DNA of 64,000 bases, from contig JADDOH010002334.1 of assembly GCA_016648135.1 (NCBI GenBank), positions 124,001 to 188,000 on the forward strand. Reading direction: 5' to 3'. The notes under the pieces are model-generated. The model saw only the letters and a program-made list of their open reading frames with translations. It ran no database searches and was not told where the DNA came from. Positions within the stretch are counted from its first letter, which is position 1. The number at the start of each line of letters is the position of its first letter. A program made the translations under genes and the position numbers. The DNA comes from Agrypnia vestita. Its lineage: Eukaryota > Arthropoda > Insecta > Trichoptera > Phryganeidae. This document shows positions 55,055-64,000 of this stretch, piece after piece.

Positions 55055-55420
55055 AATTATTTTAGCAACATTGTAGAATGACATTTAAAAAAAATATTGA
55101 TTATATTATTTGTATATTATCTATTTCTTTTGTATGAGTAATTACACCAACATGTTTCAGTAAAACATTACAATCGTCAGTGTGTTGTATAACTATCAAA
55201 ATATCAGAATGAAACGTCTTTTGTTTCTTGTCCTTCTAAATTATTTATTCAAATAATTTAGAAAAACAAAAAAAAAGACATTTAATTCTGATAAATATTT
55301 TGACAGTTATACATCACCCTGACGATGGTAAGGTTTACTTAAACATTTTCGTGGAATTACTCATATAAAAGAAGTAAATAATATACAAATAATATAATCA
55401 ATATATATATTTTTTAACAC
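55055..55420. repeat. Foldback element with hammerhead-like motifs (family B, copy 2)
   Basis: A near-palindrome of about 340 bases centred near 55250 (CTAAATTATTTATTCAAATAATTTAG). Minus arm: CTGACGA (55180-55174), stem GTAA-TGTT-TTAC, GAAAC (55158-55154). Plus arm: CTGACGA (55319-55325), GGTAAGGTTTAC, TAAAC (55340-55344). The left outer flank (CAATTATTTTAGCAACATTGTAGAATGACA) matches 53121-53145 of copy 1. Confidence 0.78.
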
Positions 55421-57630
55421 ATTTACTTTATTCTGATTTGAATTTTTTGTCAGAATTGTACAGTTTTCAAATCCTAATTCGTTTTTGAGAAAGCACGCTT
55501 TAGATACCCCTATACTAGCCAGGTTAGCTCTCGCTGAAGCTTAAAAGTAATAGTTTTCTATCCGTTGAATGTGAAGTCTGACGACATTTGACATTTTTTA
55601 TTTTGCCGTTTTCTGCGACAATGAATTCGAATCTTCTTTGTGAAATTTTACAGAGGGATAATAAATTTAATGAATCTCTCTACACATGAAAGAATGTTTC
55701 TTTGTATGTTAATTTATATTGGGTACAATGAAAATGGTACAATACATTTTCTTATTATAATTTATTTGATTTATCAGAACAGAGAAAAGAAGGCAACAGT
55801 TATGTTGCCTTTGTTGCCTATGTTGCCTACTTTTCTCGTTTTATTTTTTCTACTAGTTTTTGAATCTCTTATTTATAATAAATTTATAATCCCTCAAAAA
55901 TAATACATTTATAATACTTACACTATCTTAACCGCGCGGCTTCGCTGGCGTAGATTTTAAGTAACTTTTACTCATATTTTAAAAATTTATGTATCAACCT
56001 TAATATACAAATAAATGTCGTTCTAGATTTTTTTATAGAAGTTTTTAAGTTCTACAACTTCTCTTTAGAAAGTATTTAAATATTTCTCGTATATCAGCAT
56101 TCGTTAAAAACGCATCGCTTGACCATTTTTTCATCGACTTTTCTAAATATTGATAGTAGTTTCGGAGATTACTTCCTACATCCAAACTAACAAACTTTAC
56201 TTCTTTATATATGAGTATAAACATATATTTAACTCTTTATATATTTACCTCTTTATAGATTTGTAGTACTGAATAGAACACTACGAGTTAATTGAATGCT
56301 TCACATTAAGGACACAAACAGAAGAATTTCGCTATTCTCCTCCGTATTTCGATATTTTTCCATCTATCTTTCTGTATATGGCTGTTCTGCAAACAGTTTC
56401 CATGAATAAAAGTCTTTAGGTAAGGAAATTTGTTATACTAGGTTAAAAAGCATCGATTTGTCCAAGATAGATTCCATTTACATCACTTATTGTCGTGTTG
56501 CGTTAAATTAGTTCTTGATTACTTTGTTTTCAAGATTACTCAATCTATCACCGCAAGAAAATGAAATGAAATTGGCACGATATTTCGTTCGAAGGATAGT
56601 CATTCGTTGAACGAACGCTTCAGTAGTACTTTAGGGAAAAGGCAATCCTGAAGCTCGCTGAGCTGATGAAATCATTTACTCTCCAGAAATACGTGACAGT
56701 GAATAACAATGGTGAAAGAAAAGTAGGATAACATCGGAGAGATTTTATTTAATCGTCGATAGAAATAAGCTGATGGTACAATAAAGCTCAGATTTTTATC
56801 TACTGGTTAGTTTCTAGAAATTTGTGAGGAAATACGATTTACAGAATATATAAATTAAGAGATGAACCAAACCCGTTTTACAGTGGAAAAATGTTCCCCT
56901 TGTTCTGCATTTAAATTATGTAGATTTTCTTGTATAAATAAACCGCCTAGTAAACAAAATGTATATTTCAAAAATGATGTCGTTTTTATATTTTTTCGGA
57001 ATTTCTTTCCAAACCGAGTCTGTTAAGTAAAGACATCTTGTTGTAATAAAATAATACTTTTTAATAATAAATAATATTTTTTAAGTGTATATCGTTCGAC
57101 ATTTTCATAATTGTTTCCAAATTTAAACAAGCCAAACGTATTGGAACCAGCCGTGGCACCATGTCGTGTACCAAGAAATTTAAGTTAGTTATCTATGGCT
57201 GTATATTTCGGTGGTCTGTTAGATACAACATTATAGTGAAGTATCGGATATCATGTAGCTTTTTTGTTTTGAAGATTCTAAAGGTTTATACGAAAAAGAA
57301 ACTTCTAACAATATTTTTATACCTACGCGCTGAGAACACAGTAACTGGATTTTGTTATTTGATTTTATCGGAAAATACATATATAAATTTTGTTAAAAAT
57401 ATATACTGGTCTATAAAACGAGTGAAAAACTTAAAAATATTGATTTTCAGTCGTACTCTAGGGTATATGTTAAATGATTCGGAAGAATATCATGTAGGTA
57501 TACTAAATATATTGCTTAATACTCCACTTTAAATATATAGAGGCATCAATACTAGCTACATATATCCATATAAACTATTTCATTACTCTTCAAATATATT
57601 AAAGGTTTTCAGATTTGATAATATTTTTAC
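55421..57630. other. No gene recognised
   Basis: AT-rich. The longest frame (57161-57532, 123 codons, plus) begins MSCTKKFKLVIYGCIFRW. It has no motif I recognise, no splice context and a composition like the surrounding DNA, so I do not call it a gene. Confidence 0.4.
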
Positions 57631-57639
57631 GATGAAATT

Positions 57640-57785
57640 TGTGAACATTGCATTGTGTAGCGTGATCACTTAAGCCAGCTTATGCAGGTCGTAAGCCCTG
57701 ATTCATCTTACAAAAAGAAATTCACACATTTTATACGAATAACGGCTTCGTCTCTCTGAAACTTTCACTCCTTTCACTTTCTCTG
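57640..57785 (+). repeat. GTGATCACTTAAGCC family copy
   Basis: GTGATCACTTAAGCCAGC, AGGTCGTAAGCCC and GGCTTCGTCTCTCTGAAAC align in order with 31367-31468 and 62490-62640. Confidence 0.7.
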
Positions 57786-58524
57786 AAACTCCATTTCAAA
57801 TTTTTAATAATATGCACCTGATTTCTGAATGCAGAGCTAATTTTTATTATGAACTTATAATCAATCCGTAAAATTTCATATAACATTCTGGAACTGTTGG
57901 ATGTGCGATGGCTTGCATTTTCAGTCATAAAAAATAGTATTTTGTTTATTGATAATTAATTTATATTCAGATATGTACATCAAAATAAATAGCTGTATGT
58001 AAATTATGCGACAAGTGATATAAAGTTGATGACGCTTCAATAGAAAAGATTTGAGGAAACTCGTCTCTCAAGCGATATAATTCCTAGAAAATTAATGCAG
58101 TGAATTGATGGAAATCTCCTTGAATTCATCTATTATTCACATTTATATGGGAAGTTCGTTTCTCAAGCCACATCCGAGGAGATTTAGGTTTTATGTTTTA
58201 GAACGTTTAGAACTATCAGCCTAATATCTACGACAGGTATGTAATCGTATGTACGTAAACTCGTATTAAGAATGTTAAGAAATTATTAAAGGCTGTGAAT
58301 TAAATAAAACGATCGACTTTTTAATAAGTGTGTTTTTTTAGAGATTAAGAACTTCGAAAAAAATCCTAGTATCGACCATTGTATTGGCTTTATTGGATAG
58401 ATAATTTTATGGCATTAGTTTTTAAACATGATTATTACGTATTCCGTGTTCGCATCTTTATTTAAAAAATACTGAAAGAATTAAGTTGTCTACAGTAAAC
58501 TTATATTACCCGCTTGAATGTAAT
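57786..58524. other. No gene recognised
   Basis: Anonymous AT-rich sequence. Confidence 0.5.
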
Positions 58525-58532
58525 ATAATTAA

Positions 58533-58580
58533 CTTCCTCCCTTCCTTCCTTTCTCCTTCCTTCCTTCATTCCTTCCTTCT
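58533..58580. repeat. (CCTT)n microsatellite
   Basis: Interrupted TTCC/CCTT units. Confidence 0.9.
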
Positions 58581-59159
58581 CAGTAAACTGTGCATTTAAC
58601 AGAAATACACACGATGGTTACACACAACTACGTTAGTAGTAATTGCAATCGATGGATTTTTATATGAAAAAGTATCAGGTGGAGACTTATTTTTTGATTT
58701 TATTTGAATTTATTTGATAATTGATACATTTGTTCTTTAATCATGTAACGAACAACAAACTGTATTTTAAATTAATTAATACGATTAAAAAACTATCTCT
58801 CCGAGAAATTTAAATAAAACAATAAAAAAAATCGAAACAGTAGTTGAAAAATATGTTAACGATGTCAACCCTTAAACCGTTTTACCCTACTGCAGGGACC
58901 CCGAAGAAATGTAGAGTTTGATGTGTAATTTCTTCTCATCAGTCATTAATCTTCTTCTCTGCTGTCTCAGTCTCGCACACAAGAGTTGCTCATGATTTAA
59001 TTAACACGCTTGGTATAGAATCTAAATTACCGTGTAACGAAAATTCGAGTAAAGTGAAATTTTGCGCATTTGGTATATATTTAATCCCAGGCTAGAAATG
59101 ACAAATCTTCGACACATGTCATTTCTCGAAAAAGTTAACAGCTTATCTCAAGCACTCCA
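58581..59159. other. No gene recognised
   Basis: Anonymous sequence. Confidence 0.45.
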
Positions 59160-59606
59160 AAAAATCGTGAGGGAGTCTTCTTCTTTTTCTTTTAGTAGAT
59201 CTGTCGATCTGTGATACAGAAAACTACGCCTCCTGGGATGATCCCTTCATCTTTTCGGTGATCTTCCCGGTGGGCGTCGTCTAGAGGGGATTTCATTCGC
59301 TCCTGTATGCACGAGTCTGTCACTATGCATTCTGGTTACGTGATCCCTGCAGAATCTTCTTCTGGATCTACTCCATCGTGCTGTGTCCTCTATTTTGCAA
59401 GTTTTCCTTATGTCTACATTTCGGACACGAACACAGTGTTTTTCCAATAATGGATCTCACCATTTTAATTTCAGTCCTTTGGTTATGAGGAGTCCTTTTG
59501 TGCGGACAGTGTTAGCCCACGTCTCTTCTGCATATGTCATGTCAGGTCGCACGCATGTCTTGTTTATCTTGATCTTATTTTCAATGCTCTCGTTAGGGAG
59601 TAATCT
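59160..59606 (-). pseudogene. LINE ORF2 fragment (post-polymerase region)
   Basis: The minus strand from 59606 reads INKTCVRPDMTYAEETWANT, VRTKGLLITKG, then after a stop RNVDIRKTCKIEDTARWSRS, RRRFCRDHVTRMHSDRLV and RRPPGRSPKR. This is the RP-LTYG-ET ... T--LL ... DIR--C-IED--RW-R-RRR--RDHV-RM--DRL ... GR--KRW block of the LINE type also present at 32.5 and 39.7 kb. The open stretch is the best preserved of the three. The plus-strand frame 59383-59676 is a shadow. Confidence 0.8.
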
Positions 59607-59805
59607 TAGAAAATATATAGGTACAACGAAAGGCAAACAAATACGTCACCACAGTGACTCCATATCAATATGCTAGAAAATTATAAAACTATGTCCTTTC
59701 ACGTGCTATTAGACAGATAAAGAACATATTGAAGTAAAAAAAATCACGGAATCTACAAAAAATTTAAGAAAAAATGCATACCTGTTACCTATCTATACAT
59801 AATGT

Positions 59806-60503
59806 AACATACCTGATCCACAATACTTTACATGTAGATTCCTGCCTAAAGCTATAAATCGAATATACCGAAGCAACATGTTCTAATATCTATACCTACA
59901 TAGTTATGGAGATAAGCGATTATATTTGATTTTTTTTAAATATTTCTGGGCAATGTTTTGTAAAATATTTGAAAATCGTGAAAGTAGCTTATACTGAATA
60001 TTAAAAAGTTATTCGTTTTGATACAAGTCCAATAAAATGATTAAAATCTTGCAGAAATGTGAAGTGAAATTTTTTCGGAAGGTTTTAATCATTTCATTTA
60101 ACTTGTTTCAAAGCGAATAAATTTTTAATATTCGATATAAATTACTTTCGTAACAGTGCAACGTTTTTTTGACACTTCAACAGGCAAGAGGCTCAATTAC
60201 AGAAGCGAAACACATCACATTACACCCAGACTTGAGCAAATCACATACATTAATTGTATCTATAGGTACGCCACAATTGTTACCCCATCGGAAATGAACC
60301 CGGAACCCTCGATGTAAGAAGTCAGTGACTTGTCCACTGAGCTACAGAAGATGAATTAGAATTGTTGAAAAAAAAATTAATTCGCTTATCTTCGTAAATA
60401 TTGATATTGGTACTTTGTTGCTTGAATATTTTCGACTCATAATTTAGACAGGAATCTCTATCTGTGAGGTGTTGTGAACTAGCTCTGTTACACTCTGTAT
60501 AGG
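59806..60503. mobile_element. Inverted-repeat element, TACAGGGTGT family, with tRNA-like insert
   Basis: The left end CCACAATACTTTACATGTAGATTCCTGCC (about 59818) and the right end GACAGGAATCTCTATCTGTGAGGTGTTGTGAACTAGCTCTGTTACACTCTGTATA (60449-60502) are inverted relatives of the ends of 7171-7584. The interior shares GATACAAGTCCAATAAAATGATTAAAA and CGAATAAATTTTTAATATTCGATATAAATTAC with 60905-61540. Confidence 0.65.
60277..60352 (-). repeat. tRNA-like (Arg-type) SINE head
   Basis: The minus strand reads CTTCTGTAGCTCAGTGGACA, CTGACTTCTTACATC (loop with TCT), GGGTTCCGGGTTCATTTCC. It has a tRNA D-arm and B-box (GGGTTCATTTCC) but an imperfect cloverleaf. It lies inside the inverted-repeat element and is probably a SINE insertion. 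Confidence 0.5.
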
Positions 60504-60904
60504 TTTTAATTCTAAGTAACCGTTTTTAGGATATGTTTTTTTTTTTAATTTCAATTATAGAATTAGGTAATAAAATGAAATTGCTCTTGATTATACAGCA
60601 AGTAACCAATCTGTCCTCATACAGCATCTGTTGCTATTCTAGCTCGAGAGCTCATTTTAGTTGCTATTTATCTCAGCTCACAGATGTCAATAAGAAAAAT
60701 CTTGGTAGTCGTTCATCAGGTAGGTACTCGTAAGACGCGTCCATTGCGTCCAGCCCAAATTAATTGATATCTATATGTATGTCGAATAATGGATTCAGTG
60801 CGGAGAAATCTTTATCCCGGTATTTCTCACTCGGTCCCATAATGACAACTGATTTCGATAGTCTGGATTCTTGATCACACTTCCTCAGAGTTATTGAAGA
60901 TACA

Positions 60905-61540
60905 TAGTTATTGATTATACAGGGTATCTCGTAGCTAGTAGCAAAACTTTGGGATTTTGAATTAGATTCTTCGTTGGATTTTGAATAAAAAATAATCCAC
61001 ATTTTGGATGAAATGTCGACGGAAACGGAGCTAAGCAACATCAAAGTTTTGCATTAATTTTCAATATTTCCAATTTTTTTCTCTAAAAAACTTATATGAG
61101 ATATGAATAATTCATTCGCCTCAATACAAGTCTATTAACATGACAAAATTCTCACAAAAATACGAGTATTTTTCAAATTTCTGCAAGGTTTTAATAATTT
61201 TATTTGCAAATTTAATTTATTAATTTATTAATCAAGTGGACTTTTATCTAACATAAAACACTTCTGAAAGTAAATAATTAAAAATAATAAAAGATATAAA
61301 ACATATTTAAGAGAAATGAACACAATAAAATGAACAATACAAATGAGTTAATATAGTGGTTACACACGTATACGTCAACCATTATTTCAATTTAATTTAT
61401 TTTATTTTATTGAAGCGAATTTTTAATATTCAATATAAATTACTTAAACTAAAGTTGACTTTGTCACTATCTCCGTAACTATAAATTTTTAAAATGTTTT
61501 TTCTCATTTTTAGCACTTTTACACGATAGTTGATATACAT
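60905..61540. repeat. TACAGGGTGT family, diverged copy
   Basis: Starts at TATACAGGGTATCTCGTAGC (about 60917). It contains CAATACAAGTCTATTAACATGACAAAATTCTCAC, GAAGCGAATTTTTAATATTCAATATAAATTAC and CACTATCTCCGTAACTATAAA, which parallel the interior and far end of 59806-60503. Confidence 0.5.
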
Positions 61541-61739
61541 GTATCTTATATTAAACATTATTTTAATGAATCATGTAAGAAATAGGAAAATGTATAATAT
61601 TCATATTTAACCGGCTTAATAATACTAATAGTAGGCACCGTAAAGCGTTTTTTAATTTTTAACACTGTACGGAAACGATTAATGTATAACGCTGGGATTG
61701 TGTGAACAGAAGACTGTATTTTTATAATTCTGTTTTTTT

Positions 61740-62060
61740 CGTAGTTTATTTATTACCAACACCCTTTGAACGAGATTCTGTTGCACCATATAAAGACAAG
61801 GAGGACGAATCGGGTGCTTGCAGCAAGGTTTTATCGTGTTGCCGTAAATCCGCGTGAATGGAAGAGGACTGCAGTACATCCTCAATCTGCAGATCTGGCG
61901 CTGCGCCACTGTTTCGGAGCCTCATCTCGCTCACCTCCGAGATATCGAATTGAGACGAGGGAGGAGATTTATGGCGGTCCACTTTATGGAGCTGATAAAT
62001 AAAACACGAGAGCTGGTGCTCAAATTTAATTACTCACCAGACTCAAATCTGGGCGGTTAG
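61740..62060. other. GC-richer patch, open on both strands, unrecognised
   Basis: Frames of 76-78 codons occur on both strands (61746-61982 minus, with DSSSLSLYGATESRS; 61766-62002 plus). The composition is clearly less AT-rich than its neighbours, so this may be an exon or element remnant, but I recognise no domain and cannot choose a strand. Confidence 0.3.
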
Positions 62061-62423
62061 ATCGAAATTTTATATGAAGCCTTGACGTCGTTTATGTAGA
62101 AATAAAAGTACTTTTTATATCAGGAAAACAGATAAAATTGCTTGAAGTGTCATTGTCATAGTGAAAGACTCAGTTTTTCATGATAAATTTATGTGAAACG
62201 TACACAATATAAATATTCTGAATGAAAATACTGGTAAAAAAGAAGTTTGATAATTCGGATGAATTTCACTAGACAGATAAAGTATATAGCTAAAAAAACT
62301 CGAAATCAAATATAGATGTCTCATTTAGCGACATCTGTGTCATTCAAGGGGACTGAAAAAGCTTTGGGGCCGGCCGCGTTGAGGATCCTTGCAACTCACA
62401 TGTGAAACGTGGCATATAATTTA

Positions 62424-62446
62424 TATATATATATATATATATATAA
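62424..62446. repeat. (AT)n microsatellite
   Basis: About 10 AT units. Confidence 0.95.
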
Positions 62447-62489
62447 CTTTGAAAAATAGTAGACATGGTATTCTATCATGGGTGGAAAT

Positions 62490-62640
62490 GGCGAACGTTG
62501 CATATGTGTAAAGTGATCACTTAAGCCAACCGTACGATAGGTCGTAAGTCCTATGTACACCCAAAAACTTCTATACCTATTCTCCCTTAAAAAAATACGG
62601 TTTCGTCTCTGTCTCTGACATCTATAATATACAAAGATTG
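62490..62640 (+). repeat. GTGATCACTTAAGCC family copy
   Basis: AGTGATCACTTAAGCCAACC, AGGTCGTAAGTCCTATGTACACCC, CTTCTATACCTATTCTCCC, ACGGTTTCGTCTCTGTC and CATCTATAATATAC align end to end with the right arm of the 31.2-kb foldback. Best single copy. Confidence 0.8.
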
Positions 62641-63180
62641 ATCATATATAATATATTTGTATGTCTTACGAGTAGGAAAGAGAGAAATGAGCAGCCGGTG
62701 GTGACCCCAGAGTCACAAAGTTAAATGCTAGTTGAGGGACTGTGCATAATACTGAACAATTAAGACAGTACATTTGACTCATTGGAGTTATTCAAAGGAG
62801 TAAATAAACATTTATGATTTTGTATTATTGAACAAAGATCACAAAGTATATTATAGGATTAGTGGGATGAATCATTTTCTCCAAATTGGACCATTTACTA
62901 CGAATTTGATAGCGATGGAACCTTTGGTATTTACCCTCGTAATCATTCTACCAGACAAATATGCAATCGGAGTGAGTGATAAACACATACCCCGTAGGTA
63001 CTGTTGCATAATTGAGAGCTATGATGCCACTTCCTTATCAATATGGTCTTTCGTTTGTCCTTTATAGATGATTTATAATGGATAAAAAGACGTAAAGGAG
63101 CTGTCGTCTAGCATCGCCTAGGTGATCAACACAGTTCATTTGATCTATTTAACTAGGTGTAACCCATGGAAAATAACTAA
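62641..63180. other. No gene recognised
   Basis: The 79-codon frame 62828-63067 has no recognisable motif. Confidence 0.45.
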
Positions 63181-63185
63181 ATATT

Positions 63186-63430
63186 GGTTCGCGTCTTTGC
63201 TAAGCCCCAGTATATATTTATAGTATCTTTTTGGTGGTCCACGGAGAGGCGGCGGTAGCATCATGCGAAGAGCGGCCAGTTCGGGTTTCCTGGCCCGGGG
63301 TAAAAGTCCCATTTCCGGCCGTTTAATTTGTTTTTTTTTTGTCGTGAATTCGAATGAAATCACGGACGAACAGACAAATATACAGACAAACGGACGGACA
63401 GACGAACAGATGAACAGACAACACATGATG
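63186..63430 (+). repeat. SINE-like repeat with GACGGACAGACGG array, copy 2
   Basis: Aligns with 26272-26575 from GCGTCTTTGCTAAG through GGCCCGGGG, GGCCGTTTAATTTG and GTCGTGAATTCG to the ACAGACGG array (63376-63420). The 102-codon minus frame and the 75-codon plus frame here are produced by the repeat. Confidence 0.65.
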
Positions 63431-64000
63431 TTTGATGCTCGTGCACTAGACACATTTAAAAGACAAATATATTCATCTTTTATTTTATAGTTTTCCTATA
63501 TATGTTGTAAACATGTATAATTAAACATAGTGTCTATGGTTTACATATTGTGTTTCTTATAACTTTAAGTATTTATATTATATCATTTTTTGTAATGTTT
63601 ATATACTAACATACCTATGCTTCTTTTTTCTTTATGATGTAATAGCCCAAATCAGGACGTATATTATTATTAATAAATAATAATATATTTACTCTACCTG
63701 GTGATCGTTCAATGTTTCACAACAAAAACCACGTATTTATAAAAAATATGTAGGTATTAGTTACTTCATATTGTATTACATATTCGATATGAACACGGTT
63801 AAAGAGTATGAGGGTTGAAAAAAGTTTTCTCCTTTTTCTATTTATAATTTATCTACAATATTTTATTTCATAGATATGGACGTCTTTTTAGGAAACTTAT
63901 TTTTTTTTACTTCTCTATAAGACACTAGATCATTTCAATTTTAGAACTTTATACCACAGTCGGATTGGTGGATACCGTTTACCAGACGGTGCCTGGTTTA
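63431..64000. other. No gene recognised
   Basis: AT-rich sequence to the window edge. Confidence 0.5.

Noticed and set aside
57161..57532. 123-codon plus-strand frame
   Set aside because: Longest unexplained frame, but low-complexity AT-driven composition and no motif, splice or conservation evidence.
63145..63453. 102-codon minus-strand frame rich in Ser/Val/Cys
   Set aside because: Produced by the ACAGACGG array of a SINE-like repeat.
1..64000. CRISPR array, operon or bacterial signals
   Set aside because: No regularly spaced short repeats; all repeats are of eukaryotic transposon type and there are no dense long frames.

Overview
The window is strongly AT-rich eukaryotic DNA with no recognisable intact host gene. 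The relics it carries (mariner, piggyBac, hAT, Penelope-like, several LINEs, tRNA-derived SINEs, short inverted-repeat elements) fit an arthropod and most likely an insect. The repeated GTAGGTAC / TAGGTAGGT words would suit a lepidopteran, but that is only a hint. Nearly every long reading frame is either a shadow or part of a decayed transposon.

Layout. 1-330 holds a LINE C-terminus on the minus strand. 3.0-5.5 kb has three LINE pieces, one split by an inverted-repeat element. 5.6-9.7 kb holds inverted-repeat and TTAA-flanked elements. 10.6-14.4 kb has a four-member TIR family plus two foldback pairs. 14.9-18.9 kb is the clearest nested block: a hAT-type MITE inside a LINE, a second LINE split by a decayed piggyBac element flanked by TTAA, then a deleted mariner. 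19.1-20.6 kb is the best-preserved coding relic, a LINE reverse transcriptase with one frameshift. 20.6-31 kb is mostly anonymous, with SINE-like tRNA-derived pieces and tandem repeats. 31-40 kb carries two dispersed families, a LINE with a 146-bp tandem duplication and a long inverted-repeat element. 40.5-46.8 kb has an LTR-like block, an 89-bp tandem repeat, a Penelope-like endonuclease relic with its 3' end, two SINEs and a 1.1-kb hAT element. 49.7-55.4 kb holds a LINE fragment, a heat-shock/TATA promoter-like block, foldback pairs and a G-run/TTAA element. 57-64 kb repeats earlier families.

The most unusual pattern is a set of about twelve short motifs resembling the hammerhead ribozyme core (CTGANGA, a short pairing stem, GAAAC). 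Most lie in 3' ends of a Penelope-like family, often as tail-to-tail inverted pairs. One lies about 80 bases downstream of a decayed GIY-YIG type endonuclease frame, which ties the motif to Penelope-like retroelements. The window reads as a long record of nested insertion and decay in intergenic or intronic DNA.
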